Shown one piece after another: positions 1 to 8,119 of a DNA stretch of 64,000 bases. Below the pieces are notes generated by a model. It was not told the origin of the DNA and did no database searches. It saw nothing but the letters and a program-made list of their open reading frames with translations. Made by a program: the position numbers and the translations under genes. The stretch is from Micromonospora sp. NBRC 110009 (GTDB lineage Bacteria; Actinomycetota; Actinomycetes; Mycobacteriales; Micromonosporaceae), in assembly GCF_030518795.1 (NCBI RefSeq), contig NZ_CP130427.1, forward strand, positions 3,782,001 to 3,846,000. Direction: 5' to 3'. Each line of letters begins with the position of its first letter. Positions within the stretch are counted from its first letter, which is position 1.

Positions 1-1239
1 CACCACCCGCCGCCAGGCCGGCACCCCGGCGTTGACCCGGTCGGCGAACCACGGGGCCACCAGCAGCGTGGGCAGCTCCGGCTCGGCGTCGTACGCCTCC
101 CGGATCCGGTCCAGGAAGCGGGCCCGGATGATGCAGCCGCCCCGCCAGATGGTAGCGGTGCCGCCCAGGTCGATGTCCCACTCGTACTCCCGGCTGCCGG
201 CCCGGATGTGGTCGAAGCCCTGCGCGTACGCGACGATCTTGCTGGCCAGCAGCGCGCGCCGGACGTCCTCGACGAAGGTCTCCCGGTCGTCGACCTGCCA
301 CTTCTCGCCCGCGTCGGGGAAGGCGCGGCGGGCGGCCGCCCGCTGGTCGGCGTGCCCGGACAGCGACCGGGCGAAGGTGGCCTCGGCAATGCCGGTGATC
401 GGGATGCCCAGGTCGAGCGCGCTCTGCACGGTCCACCGGCCGGTGCCCTTCTGCTCGGCCTGGTCGAGCACGACGTCTACGAAGGGGCGGCCGGTCGCCG
501 CGTCGGTGTGCGCCAGCACGTCGGCGGTGATCTCGATGAGGAAGGACTCCAGCTCGCCGCCGTTCCACTCCCGGAAGATCTCCGCGAGCTCCGCCGGGCT
601 CGCCGACAAGCCGGCCCGCAGCAGGTCGTACGCCTCGGCGATGAGCTGCATGTCGGCGTACTCGATGCCGTTGTGGACCATCTTCACGAAGTGGCCGGCG
701 CCGTCCGGGCCGATGTGCCGGCAGCACGGGACGCCGTCCACCTGCGCCGCGATCTTTTCGAAGATCGGGCCGAGCTTCCGGTAGGACTCGGCCGAGCCGC
801 CCGGCATGATGCTCGGGCCGTGCAGCGCGCCCTCCTCGCCGCCGGAGACGCCGGTGCCGACGAAGTGCAGCCCGTGCCCGCGCAGCGCCTCCTCCCGGCG
901 GCGGGTGTCGGCGAAGTGCGCGTTGCCGCAGTCGACCACGATGTCCCCCGCCTCCAGCAGCGGAACCAGTTCGTCGATCACCGCGTCGGTGGGGGCACCC
1001 GCCTTCACCATGACGATCACCGCGCGGGGCCGCTCCAGCGAGGCGACGAAGTCCGCGAGGGACTCCGACGGCACGAAGGCGCCCTCGTCGCCGTGCTCGG
1101 CCATTAGGCGGCGGGTGCGTTCGGGCGAGCGGTTGTGCAGCGCCACGGTGAAGCCGTTGCGGGCCAGGTTCCGGGCCAGGTTGCGGCCCATCACCGCCAG
1201 CCCGGTGACCCCGATCTGCGCCGTCGCCTGCTCTGCCAT
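1..1239 (-). CDS. gnd: 6-phosphogluconate dehydrogenase, decarboxylating (3' end outside window)
   Basis: Oxidative pentose phosphate pathway enzyme converting 6-phosphogluconate to ribulose 5-phosphate with NADP+. The 413 visible codons begin at an ATG at 1239 (MAEQATAQIGVTGLAVMGRN). An N-terminal Rossmann motif GLAVMGRNLARN is followed by the substrate loop VSGGEEGALHGPSIMPGG and the catalytic segment HFVKMVHNGIEY, which carries the family's essential Lys and Glu. Known homologues have about 470-480 residues, so roughly the last 60 lie beyond the left edge. There is no sign of a frameshift. The gene is read toward the window edge, and the next gene upstream on the same strand starts about 0.1 kb away. 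Confidence 0.96.
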   Translation of the reverse strand, partial: MAEQATAQIGVTGLAVMGRNLARNLARNGFTVALHNRSPERTRRLMAEHGDEGAFVPSESLADFVASLERPRAVIVMVKAGAPTDAVIDELVPLLEAGDIVVDCGNAHFADTRRREEALRGHGLHFVGTGVSGGEEGALHGPSIMPGGSAESYRKLGPIFEKIAAQVDGVPCCRHIGPDGAGHFVKMVHNGIEYADMQLIAEAYDLLRAGLSASPAELAEIFREWNGGELESFLIEITADVLAHTDAATGRPFVDVVLDQAEQKGTGRWTVQSALDLGIPITGIAEATFARSLSGHADQRAAARRAFPDAGEKWQVDDRETFVEDVRRALLASKIVAYAQGFDHIRAGSREYEWDIDLGGTATIWRGGCIIRARFLDRIREAYDAEPELPTLLVAPWFADRVNAGVPAWRRVV

Positions 1240-1347
1240 GCGTACCGCCACCTCTCCTCGGGCTGCCCGTGCTGCGACCGTATCGCGGCCGGTGCGGGGC
1301 CGGGCCCGGACGTCGACGCCGGGTGAGGCTGCGGTGGCGGCGTGTCC

Positions 1348-1644
1348 TCAGCCCTCCGCGAGGCGGGCCTCGACGTGGGCGACCTTCGCGGTCATGGCGT
1401 CGGTGACCCCGGGACGGAGGTCGGCCTTGAGCACCAGGCTGACCCGGGGCGCCTGCGCGGCGACCGTGTCCACCGCCCGCTTCACCACGGCCATCACCTC
1501 GTCCCAGTCGCCTTCGACGGTGGTGAACATGGCGTCGGTCCGGTTGGGCAGGCCGGACTCGCGGACCACCCGGACGGCGTCGGTGACCAGGTCGCCGACG
1601 GACTCACCCACGCCGAGCGGGGTGATCGAGAACGCGATCAGCAT
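1348..1644 (-). CDS. MTH1187-family thiamine-binding protein
   Basis: A 98-residue protein of the MTH1187/YkoF-like (DUF77) family, ferredoxin-like folds that bind thiamine or its precursors in the cytoplasm. The N-terminal strand [20 protein letters not shown] and the motif [18 protein letters not shown] are typical; length matches the family. The start ATG at 1644 begins directly with the conserved MLIAFSITP. It lies 108 bp upstream of gnd on the same strand. The thiamine-precursor transporter ykoEDC, whose Bacillus operon includes the related ykoF, lies about 3-6 kb away, so a link to thiamine salvage is plausible but not shown by adjacency. Confidence 0.85.
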   Translation of the reverse strand: MLIAFSITPLGVGESVGDLVTDAVRVVRESGLPNRTDAMFTTVEGDWDEVMAVVKRAVDTVAAQAPRVSLVLKADLRPGVTDAMTAKVAHVEARLAEG

Positions 1645-1693
1645 GCCGCCGATCGTGCCAGTAATTCGGCTGCGGGTGGCGGCGGCGATGGGT

Positions 1694-1717
1694 TAGCGTG
1701 CCGGTATGCGTAACTGA
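1694..1717 (+). promoter_or_regulatory. Leaderless-type promoter and three-codon ORF in a 178-nt leader
   Basis: TAGCGT at 1694-1699 matches the actinobacterial TANNNT -10 box. It is followed after 6 nt by ATG CGT AAC TGA (1706-1717), a putative leaderless Met-Arg-Asn micro-ORF. The same spacing is seen before several real genes here. About 166 nt of pyrimidine-rich sequence follows before the Shine-Dalgarno of the next gene. Transcription from here is inferred. Confidence 0.35.
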
Positions 1718-1883
1718 CGCCCCTCTTCCGAGCCCCGGTCCGCCGCCCTTCGCGCTGCGGACCCGTCCGCTCCGGGCGTCCGCATCCTCCGCCGCCGTCA
1801 TCGCGTCGTCTCTCCTGATCGGACCGCCCAGGGCCTGCCCGCTCGCCGCGCCACCCGGCGCCCAGACAGTCAGGAGGCAGCGT

Positions 1884-2126
1884 ATGCCCGCCAAGCGCAA
1901 TCCGAAGAAGTCCCGCAAGGTCTCGTCGACGCCGGCCCTGGTGGACGTCACCCCACCGGACCTCGACATGGTCCCGCCGGTCACCGTGCCGGCGTCGACC
2001 CGGCCGGCGGCGACGCCCGCCGCGCCACCGAAGGCCGGCCCGCCGCCGACCGGCCAGGACGCCCGCTTCGCCGGGCGCGGCCAGCGTGCCGGCCAGACCC
2101 GCCGGTACGCCTTCCGTCGCAGCTGA
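1884..2126 (+). CDS. small basic hypothetical protein
   Basis: An 80-residue protein of unknown function. The ATG at 1884 is chosen because AGGAGG lies 6 nt upstream; an in-frame start further upstream at 1698 has no such support. The N-terminus MPAKRNPKKSRKVS and C-terminus GQRAGQTRRYAFRRS are strongly basic, separated by a Pro/Ala/Val-rich, probably disordered middle (PPVTVPASTRPAATPAAPPKA split by single hydrophobic residues). No membrane segment, signal peptide or known domain is visible. The basic ends would suit nucleic-acid or ribosome contact, but that is a guess. It stands alone, with a strong hairpin just after its stop. Confidence 0.6.
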   Translation: MPAKRNPKKSRKVSSTPALVDVTPPDLDMVPPVTVPASTRPAATPAAPPKAGPPPTGQDARFAGRGQRAGQTRRYAFRRS

Positions 2127-2164
2127 CCGGGCCGGTCCGTCCGGCTCGGCAGTCGACCAGCCTC

Positions 2165-2204
2165 GGGTGCGGTTGTGGCAGCTCCGGCCACCACAGCCGC
2201 ACCC
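2165..2204. terminator. Bidirectional hairpin between convergent genes
   Basis: GGGTGCGGTTGTGG (2165-2178) pairs with CCACAGCCGCACCC (2191-2204), 13 of 14 positions, around a 12-nt loop. It sits 39 bp after the stop at 2126 and 20 bp after the stop of the convergent gene at 2224. There is no U-tract, which is usual for actinobacterial terminators. Confidence 0.7.
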
Positions 2205-2223
2205 GGAGCGGGTGACCCCGGGG

Positions 2224-2913
2224 TCAGGCGTGGGCGGTCGCCGGCGCGGCCGTCTCGACCGGCGTGGCGACCGATCGCTCGACGCCGAGCGCCAGGCCGG
2301 CGAACCCGGCGACCATCAGCACGCTCACCGCGACCTTGACCGGGACCCCCTCGGTGGTCAGGTCCAGCACCTGGCCGGCGGTGAGGACCAGCGGGACCCA
2401 GAGCGCCACCAGCCGGGCCCGCCAGGCGCCGAAGGCGAGCACCAGGAGGCCGACCAGCCAGCCGAGCAGCCACGCCGCGAACGAGGCCAGCACGAACGGG
2501 TCACCGTCGAGGGCGTTCGTCACCGGCCGCGCCGCGTCGGCGTCGACCCCGCCGGCGGCCAGCGCCCCGAAGAAGGCGTTGTACTGCCAGAGGTGGACGG
2601 CGGAGAAGTAGAGCCCGAGCAGCGCCGTGGCCCCGCCGACGGTGGCCGCCACCGGCTTCCGTCCGCCCAGCACGGCGGCCAGCCCGAGGGTCGCCGGCAG
2701 CAGCACCAGGTGGGCCAGGGCGAACAGGACGGTCTCCACCCGCCACGCACCGAGGTTGCCGGCGGCCACCGCCACGTTGCCGGCGCTCTCCGACACCTCG
2801 TCGGGGAACATCACCCAGTAGAAGGCGTTCGCCACGCCGTACAGCAGGCCGCCTGCGAGCAGGGCGACCGCCGTGGGCCGCCGGCCCCACTGCCGTCCGG
2901 TCCGGTCATCCAT
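2224..2913 (-). CDS. hypothetical integral membrane protein
   Basis: A 229-residue polytopic membrane protein with about six hydrophobic segments (for example VALLAGGLLYGVANAFYWVM, FALAHLVLLPATLGLAAVL, FAAWLLGWLVGLLVLAFGAW and VAVSVLMVAGFAGLALGV). I do not recognise a functional domain; it looks like the DUF4386-type membrane proteins of actinobacteria. The ATG at 2913 has GGAGGGAG 8 nt upstream. It is transcribed away from the histidine kinase at 3069; the pair shares a 155-bp divergent promoter region, so the two-component system might control it, but nothing in the sequence proves this. Confidence 0.75.
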   Translation of the reverse strand: MDDRTGRQWGRRPTAVALLAGGLLYGVANAFYWVMFPDEVSESAGNVAVAAGNLGAWRVETVLFALAHLVLLPATLGLAAVLGGRKPVAATVGGATALLGLYFSAVHLWQYNAFFGALAAGGVDADAARPVTNALDGDPFVLASFAAWLLGWLVGLLVLAFGAWRARLVALWVPLVLTAGQVLDLTTEGVPVKVAVSVLMVAGFAGLALGVERSVATPVETAAPATAHA

Positions 2914-3056
2914 CTGAATCTCCCTCCGAGAAGCTGTGCGAGGGACGCTAGGAGGCCGGACGGGCCAGGTCGTCGGCCGCGAAGTTGATCCCCGGGTGGA
3001 GCGCCGGCCGCCGTCGCTACACCCGTGGGTGGACGCGGAACTCCGCCCGCCGTGGA

Positions 3057-3062
3057 TACCCT
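3057..3062 (+). promoter_or_regulatory. -10 box of a probable leaderless promoter
   Basis: TACCCT ends 6 nt before the ATG at 3069, so the transcript probably begins at or next to the start codon. No Shine-Dalgarno is visible. The same arrangement recurs before several other genes in the window. Confidence 0.5.
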
Positions 3063-3068
3063 GCCGGC

Positions 3069-4268
3069 ATGTCAGCCGTCCTCCGCCTGCGGGCCCGGTG
3101 GCGCGAGGTGGCCACCACGCTCGCCGGTGCCGCGCTGCTCGCGTTCGGTCTGGCCGAGCTCTACGTCCCGCTGGCCGGCTACGTGGCGGGGCAGGGGCCC
3201 GACCTGGCCGCGCTCTCCACCGGCTGGCTCGCCGTGCTCACCGTGCTGCTGGTGGGCTACGTCCTCGCGGTGGCCGGCTGCACGGCGTACCCGCGGGCGG
3301 CCGCCGTCCTCGCCGGTGTCTGCTTCACCGCGCAGAGCTTCACGCCCGTGCTGCCGGAGTGGCCGGTCGTGCCGCTGCTGGCGCTGCTCGCCGCCGGCTT
3401 CGGCTGTGTCGCTGTGGGCGGCCGGGCCGCGCCGGCGGTCGCCGTGGTCGGTTACCTCGTGCCGCTCGGGATCGAGAACGCCATGGCCGGTGATTCCGAC
3501 TGGGCGTTCATCCTGTTCGTCGGGCTGGCCGTGTTCGGCCCCGGGTACGCGGTGCGGATGCGGCGGGCCCAGGCGCAGCGGCTGGTCGCGCTGGCCGCCG
3601 AGCGCGAGGCGGCCGCCCGGACGGACGAGCGGCTGCGGGTGGCCCGGGAGCTGCACGACATCGTCTCCCACGGGGTCTCGGTGATGGTGCTGCAGGCGGC
3701 CGCGGCGCAGGCCGTGCTCGACTCGGACGCCGGTCAGGCCCGCGCGTCACTCGACGCCGTGCAGGACGTCGGCCGCGAGGTGGTCACCGAGCTGCGCCGG
3801 CTGCTCGTCATCCTCCGCGGCGCGGAGGCGGCCCCGGAGGGGCTGCCGTCGCTGCGCCGGATCGACGCGTTGACCGCCGGGGTACGCCTCGCCGGCGGCC
3901 GGGTCGAGGTGACCGTCACGGGTGACCTCGGCACGATCCCCGCCGCCGCCGACGTCAGCGGGTACCGCATCCTCCAAGAGGCGCTGACTAACGTCGCCCG
4001 GCACGCGCCGGGCTCGACCGCCCGCGTCTCGATCGAGGTGGCCGGCGACGCCGTCCGGCTGGCGGTCGTGGACGACGGGGCGCGGCCGGCGCGGCGGAGC
4101 ACCGGCACCGGTCACGGGCTGACCGGCATCCGGGAGCGGGCGGAGCTCTTCGGCGGCACCGTCACCGCGGGTCCGCTGCCGCCGGGTGGCTTCGCGGTAC
4201 GGGTCGAGCTGCCCTTCGACGCCGAGGCGTCGACGGCCCTGCTCGCCCCGACCGGGGGCGGCCGGTGA
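3069..4268 (+). CDS. two-component sensor histidine kinase, NarL/HisKA_3 type
   Basis: A 399-residue membrane sensor kinase. About four or five transmembrane segments fill residues 15-160. A coiled linker follows, then the HisKA_3 dimerisation domain, whose phospho-acceptor His lies near residue 196 in RVARELHDIVSHGVSVMV. The HATPase_c domain shows the N-box LQEALTNVARHAPGS and G-box GHGLTGIRERAELFGG. No extracytoplasmic sensor domain is evident, so the signal is probably sensed in the membrane. The ATG at 3069 is chosen because it follows a TANNNT box; a further upstream start has no support. The stop overlaps the response-regulator GTG by four bases (GTGA), so the two form a translationally coupled pair. 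Its target genes are unknown. Confidence 0.92.
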   Translation: MSAVLRLRARWREVATTLAGAALLAFGLAELYVPLAGYVAGQGPDLAALSTGWLAVLTVLLVGYVLAVAGCTAYPRAAAVLAGVCFTAQSFTPVLPEWPVVPLLALLAAGFGCVAVGGRAAPAVAVVGYLVPLGIENAMAGDSDWAFILFVGLAVFGPGYAVRMRRAQAQRLVALAAEREAAARTDERLRVARELHDIVSHGVSVMVLQAAAAQAVLDSDAGQARASLDAVQDVGREVVTELRRLLVILRGAEAAPEGLPSLRRIDALTAGVRLAGGRVEVTVTGDLGTIPAAADVSGYRILQEALTNVARHAPGSTARVSIEVAGDAVRLAVVDDGARPARRSTGTGHGLTGIRERAELFGGTVTAGPLPPGGFAVRVELPFDAEASTALLAPTGGGR

Positions 4269-4915
4269 CCCGGGTCCTGATCGCCGACGACGAGGCGCTG
4301 GTGCGCGGCGGCCTCCGCCTGATCCTCACGGCACAGCCCGACATCGAGGTGGTCGCCGACGCGGCCGACGGCGCGGAGGCGGTGCTGCTCGCGAGCCGGT
4401 TCGTGCCGGACGTGGTGCTGATGGACATCCACATGGCACCGCTGGACGGGATCGCCGCGACCGAGCGGATCCTGGCCGCGCGGAGCGAGACCCGCATCAT
4501 CATGCTGACCACCTTCGACCTCGACGAGTACGTCTACCGGGCGCTGCGCGCCGGCGCCTCCGGCTTCATGCTCAAGACCACCCCGCCCAGGGAACTGGCC
4601 GACGCGGTACGCACGGCGGCCCGGGGCGACGCCCTGCTCTCCCCGTCGATCACCCGTCGGCTGATCGACCACTACACCGCGACGGCCACGGTCGCCGGCA
4701 ATCCGGGCCTGATGGAGCTGACCGCCCGGGAGACCGAGGTGTTGCGGATGATGGCGCTCGGCCTGTCCAACCGGGAGATCGCCGGCCGGCTCTTCGTCGG
4801 GGAGGCCACCGTGAAGACGCACGTGAACCGCATCTTCGCCAAGCTCGGGGTGCGGGACCGGGTGCAGGCGGTCGTGCTGGCGTTCCAGAGCGGGGTGGCC
4901 CGGCTCGGGCGGTAG
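4265..4915 (+). CDS. LuxR/NarL-family response regulator
   Basis: A 216-residue cytoplasmic transcription factor and partner of the kinase just upstream. The receiver domain (about 1-120) has the acidic pair ADDE near the N-terminus, phospho-acceptor Asp54 in VVLMDIHM, the conserved Thr in IIMLTTFD and Lys in GFMLKTT. The C-terminal LuxR helix-turn-helix (about 150-205) contains LTARETEVLRMMALGLSNRE and VKTHVNRIFAKLGVRDR. The GTG start overlaps the kinase stop. The stop is only 9 bp from the stop of the convergent ykoC gene, so there is little room for a separate terminator. Confidence 0.94.
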   Translation: MTRVLIADDEALVRGGLRLILTAQPDIEVVADAADGAEAVLLASRFVPDVVLMDIHMAPLDGIAATERILAARSETRIIMLTTFDLDEYVYRALRAGASGFMLKTTPPRELADAVRTAARGDALLSPSITRRLIDHYTATATVAGNPGLMELTARETEVLRMMALGLSNREIAGRLFVGEATVKTHVNRIFAKLGVRDRVQAVVLAFQSGVARLGR

Positions 4916-4924
4916 CGGGCGGCG

Positions 4925-5725
4925 TCAGCCGATGAGCGGGCGGAAGGTGCCCAGCACCACGCTGACCGTCAGCGCCGCCCCCGCCAGCGCCACCGCACCG
5001 CCGACCAGCAGCGCGTCCGCCCGGTCGAAGCGCTGCCGCCGGGCGACCGTACGCGGGGTGCCGGCGTCGAAGCCGCGGGCGTCCATCGCCACGGCCAGCC
5101 GGGTGCCCCGCCGGATCGCCCCGACCAGCAGGGCGAACGCCGTGGAGACGAAGAGCCGCAGCCGGACCAGCGGGTTGCGGCCGGCGTCCACGCCCCGGGC
5201 CCGCCGGGCCATGCTGATCATCCGCCACTCCTGTTCGAGGAGCGGCACCAGCCGGAACGCGGCCAGCGCGCCGATGGCGAACCGGGCCGACGCCTTCGCG
5301 TTCTGGATCAGCGCGTCGGCTAGGTCGGTGGCGTCGGTGGTGGCGAAGACGATGATCCCGGGCAGTGCCACCGCGAGCATGCGCAGCACCAGGCCCAGCG
5401 CGGTGACCAGCACTCCCTGGGTGATCAGGACCGGGCCGGCCTCGACCAGCACCGGGCCGGACCGGTCGGCGGCGAAGAGCACCAGGGTGACCAGGATGCC
5501 GCCGGCGCCGGCCAGCAACGGCCAGGCCCGCCGGGCCAGCACCCGGTAACGGACGCCGAACAGCGGCAGCACGGCCAGTTCGACCGCGATGGCGATGGCC
5601 GGGGCCACCGGGTCCAGGGTGGCGATGAGGATGAACGAGAAGAGCAGCGCCGCGGCCAGCTTCGCGACCGGGTTGCGCCGAGCCAGCGGCGCCCCGGACC
5701 CGGCGACCGGCTCCACCGCGATCAT
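4925..5725 (-). CDS. ykoC: ECF transporter transmembrane (T) component, YkoC-like
   Basis: A 266-residue membrane protein that couples the two ATPase domains of an energy-coupling factor transporter to its substrate-binding subunit. Five or so hydrophobic segments and the two cytoplasmic Ala-Arg-Gly signatures of EcfT are present: ISMARRARGVD and VAMDARGFDAG. The start ATG (5725) overlaps the stop of the preceding ATPase gene by four bases. With ykoD and ykoE upstream and a TPP riboswitch at the head of the operon, the substrate is most likely hydroxymethylpyrimidine or thiamine. The gene is the last of the operon and converges on the response regulator. Confidence 0.9.
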   Translation of the reverse strand: MIAVEPVAGSGAPLARRNPVAKLAAALLFSFILIATLDPVAPAIAIAVELAVLPLFGVRYRVLARRAWPLLAGAGGILVTLVLFAADRSGPVLVEAGPVLITQGVLVTALGLVLRMLAVALPGIIVFATTDATDLADALIQNAKASARFAIGALAAFRLVPLLEQEWRMISMARRARGVDAGRNPLVRLRLFVSTAFALLVGAIRRGTRLAVAMDARGFDAGTPRTVARRQRFDRADALLVGGAVALAGAALTVSVVLGTFRPLIG

Positions 5726-7137
5726 GCCCGCTCCAGGGTGACCGTGCGATCCGCGAGGGCCGCGACGAAGTCCGGGTCGTGGGTGACCGTGACGACGCCG
5801 TGGCCGGCGTCGCGCAGCTCGGCGAAGAGGTCGACCAGCTCCAGCCAGGTCCGCCGGTCCTGCCCGAAGGTGGGTTCGTCGCAGATCAGCAGGCGGGGCG
5901 CGGTGGCCAGGGCGGTCGCCACGCTCAGCCGCCGCGCCTCGCCGCCGGAGAGGGTGTACGGGTTGGCCCCGGCCAGCCGGGCCAGGCCGAGCCGGTCCAG
6001 GAGCCGGTCGACGGTGGCGCGGACCGCCGGCTCCGGCTGGCCGGTCCGGCGCGGGCCGAGCGCCAGTTCGTCGCGGACGGCGCCGGTGACGAACTGGTGC
6101 TCCGGGTCCTGGAAGACCGAGCCGATCCGCCGGGCCAGGGCCGGCGCCCGCCAGCGGTGCGGGGGAGTGCGGGCGTCCCGGCCGGCCAGCGCCTCGGTGG
6201 CGGTCACCGTGCCGGTGCCCGGGCGGAGCAGGCCGCCGAGGAGCAGCGCCAGGGTGGACTTGCCGGCGCCGTTCGGGCCGAGGACGGCGAGCGCTTCCCC
6301 GGCGCGTACCTGAAGGTCGGTGGGGGCCAGCCGGGGCGGCAGGCCGAGCCGGTCGGCGGTGAGCAGCCGGTCGCCGGGCGGCGCGGCGGCGTGCCGCGGC
6401 GGCACGGTGCGGCCGGGCACCCAGACGCCGGCCGCGGCGAGCGCTTCGCCGTGCACGGCGAAGACCGCCTCCGGCGGCCCGTCGGCCCGCACCCCGCCGC
6501 CGGCCTCGAGCACGACCACCCGGTCCACCAGCGGCAACGCCTCGGCCACCCGGTGCTCGACCAGGATCAGGGTGGTGTCGGCGTCGAGGGCGTCCGCGAC
6601 GGCCCGACGGATCAGGGTGGCGCCGGCCGGGTCGAGGTTGGCGGTGGGCTCGTCGAGCAGCAGCAGCCCCGGGCGCAGGGCGAGCGCCCCGGCCAGCGCG
6701 AGGCGCTGCTGCTCGCCGCCGGAGAGCGCCGCGGTGGGCCGGTCCCGGTGGTAGGGGAAGCCGACCCGGCGCAGCGCCTCGTCCACCCGTGGCCAGATCT
6801 CCTCGGCGGGTACGCCCCGGTTCTCCAGCCCGAACGCGACGTCGTCGCCGCAGCGGGCCATCACCAGCTGGCTCTCCGGGTCCTGGAAGAGGATGCCGAC
6901 CCGTTCCCGGGCCTTGCGCGGGTCGAGCCCGTCGATCTCGACGGTGCCCTCCTGCTCGCCGGAGTCCTCCGGCAGCAGGCCCGCGAGCGCCGCCAGCAGC
7001 GTGCTCTTTCCGGCCCCCGAGGGCCCGAGCAGCAACACCCGCTCGCCCGGCTCGACGCGCAGGTCCACCCCGCGCACCGCCCAGCCCTTCCGCCCGGCGT
7101 GCCGCCAGCCGAACCCGCGCAACTGCACCGCGCTCAC
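5722..7137 (-). CDS. ykoD: ECF transporter double ATPase, YkoD-like
   Basis: A 471-residue cytoplasmic ATPase with two complete ABC domains fused in one chain, replacing the usual EcfA/EcfA' pair. Domain 1 has Walker A LLLGPSGAGKSTLLAALAG (near residue 40), signature ALSGGEQQRLALAGAL and Walker B LLLLDEPTANLD. Domain 2 has Walker A LGPNGAGKSTLALLL (near residue 290), signature TLSGGEARRLSVATAL and LLICDEPTFGQD. All catalytic motifs look intact. The fused architecture is that of YkoD in thiamine/HMP transporters. It overlaps ykoC by four bases and lies 100 bp after ykoE, with a hairpin repeat between them. Confidence 0.93.
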   Translation of the reverse strand: MSAVQLRGFGWRHAGRKGWAVRGVDLRVEPGERVLLLGPSGAGKSTLLAALAGLLPEDSGEQEGTVEIDGLDPRKARERVGILFQDPESQLVMARCGDDVAFGLENRGVPAEEIWPRVDEALRRVGFPYHRDRPTAALSGGEQQRLALAGALALRPGLLLLDEPTANLDPAGATLIRRAVADALDADTTLILVEHRVAEALPLVDRVVVLEAGGGVRADGPPEAVFAVHGEALAAAGVWVPGRTVPPRHAAAPPGDRLLTADRLGLPPRLAPTDLQVRAGEALAVLGPNGAGKSTLALLLGGLLRPGTGTVTATEALAGRDARTPPHRWRAPALARRIGSVFQDPEHQFVTGAVRDELALGPRRTGQPEPAVRATVDRLLDRLGLARLAGANPYTLSGGEARRLSVATALATAPRLLICDEPTFGQDRRTWLELVDLFAELRDAGHGVVTVTHDPDFVAALADRTVTLERA

Positions 7138-7157
7138 CGCGCCACCCCCTTCCGTCC

Positions 7158-7218
7158 GTTGATCATGAAGTTGGCGGCAGTTTCAGAGGTCCACATCACC
7201 GTCAACCTCATGATCAAC
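7158..7218. repeat. GTTGATCATGA inverted repeat inside the yko operon
   Basis: GTTGATCATGAAGTTG (7158-7173) and CAACCTCATGATCAAC (7203-7218) form an inverted repeat of 16 bp with one mismatch, around a 29-nt spacer. It lies in the 100-bp gap between ykoE and ykoD. I associate the GTTGATCATGA core with interspersed repeats of Micromonospora. It could lower ykoD/ykoC expression relative to ykoE by termination or RNA processing. Confidence 0.75.
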
Positions 7219-7237
7219 AGGACGAGCGTGGTGGTGG

Positions 7238-7822
7238 TCAGACCGTGGCGCGCTCGCGGCCGGCGGGGAAGCGGTCGAGGACACCCGTGTCGGCCAGGGC
7301 ACGGGTGAGGGCGACGCTGCCCAGGCCGGCGATGACCGTGGCGCTGACGATGGTCAGCAGGGCGTACGGGATGCGGTAGCTGACCAGGTCGGTGGCCTTG
7401 TTCCAGTAGACGAAGTCGAAGATCGCGGCGGTCAGGCCGGTGAGCGCGCCGGCCAGCAGGGCGGCCGGCAGCCGGTAGGAGCGGTAGCGGAACGCGGCGA
7501 AGGCCAGCTCGGCGCCGACGCCCTGCATCAGCCCCTGGACGATGACGATGCCGCCCCACTGGCTGCCCAGCAGCGCGGAGACGATCGCCGCCACCAGCTC
7601 GCAGTAGAGCGAGGCGCCGGGCTTGCGGATGACCAGGCCGCCGAGGACGGCCGGCACCAGCCAGACGCCGTAGATGAGGGTCTGCGCCGGCGGGAAGAAG
7701 GCGAAGGCGGCGTCGGTGGCGCCCCAGACCAGGCCCCAGGCCCAGAAGATGACGCCGAAGGCGACCGCGATCACCGAGGCGACCACGATGTCGATGGTGC
7801 GCCAGCGGTTGTTGTTGTCCAT
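7238..7822 (-). CDS. ykoE: ECF transporter S component YkoE (thiamine/HMP)
   Basis: A 194-residue membrane protein and the substrate-specific subunit of the YkoEDC transporter. It has about five transmembrane segments and the family-typical stretches VFGVIFWAWGLVW-like near residue 25 and GGIVIVQGLMQGVGAELAFA near residue 100, which is predicted to contact substrate and the T subunit. The ATG at 7822 starts MDNNNRWRTID; a much longer upstream reading frame would run through the riboswitch and is rejected. The TPP riboswitch begins about 90 nt upstream, so expression should fall when thiamine diphosphate is abundant. Confidence 0.92.
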   Translation of the reverse strand: MDNNNRWRTIDIVVASVIAVAFGVIFWAWGLVWGATDAAFAFFPPAQTLIYGVWLVPAVLGGLVIRKPGASLYCELVAAIVSALLGSQWGGIVIVQGLMQGVGAELAFAAFRYRSYRLPAALLAGALTGLTAAIFDFVYWNKATDLVSYRIPYALLTIVSATVIAGLGSVALTRALADTGVLDRFPAGRERATV

Positions 7823-7912
7823 TGGTGAACTCCCAGTTCTGCAGGGCGAACCAGGAGAAGACGCACGCCGCGTCCGGATCACCGGACGGCGGCGCGGCTG
7901 GAGGTCGACCGA

Positions 7913-7995
<83 letters not shown>

Positions 7996-8106
7996 CGGAT
8001 GTGAAGTTGTCTCTGTCAGACGCTAACACCAGGTCACCCATCCGGGGGAGGGGGTATGCCCCCGGTGCCCGGACCGTCGGCCCCGACGCGGGGTCGCCCG
8101 GCTGGG

Positions 8107-8112
8107 TAGGCT
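8107..8112 (+). promoter_or_regulatory. -10 box of a probable leaderless promoter
   Basis: TAGGCT ends 7 nt before the ATG at 8120, leaving no space for a ribosome-binding site. This is consistent with a leaderless transcript. Confidence 0.5.
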
Positions 8113-8119
8113 GCCGATC

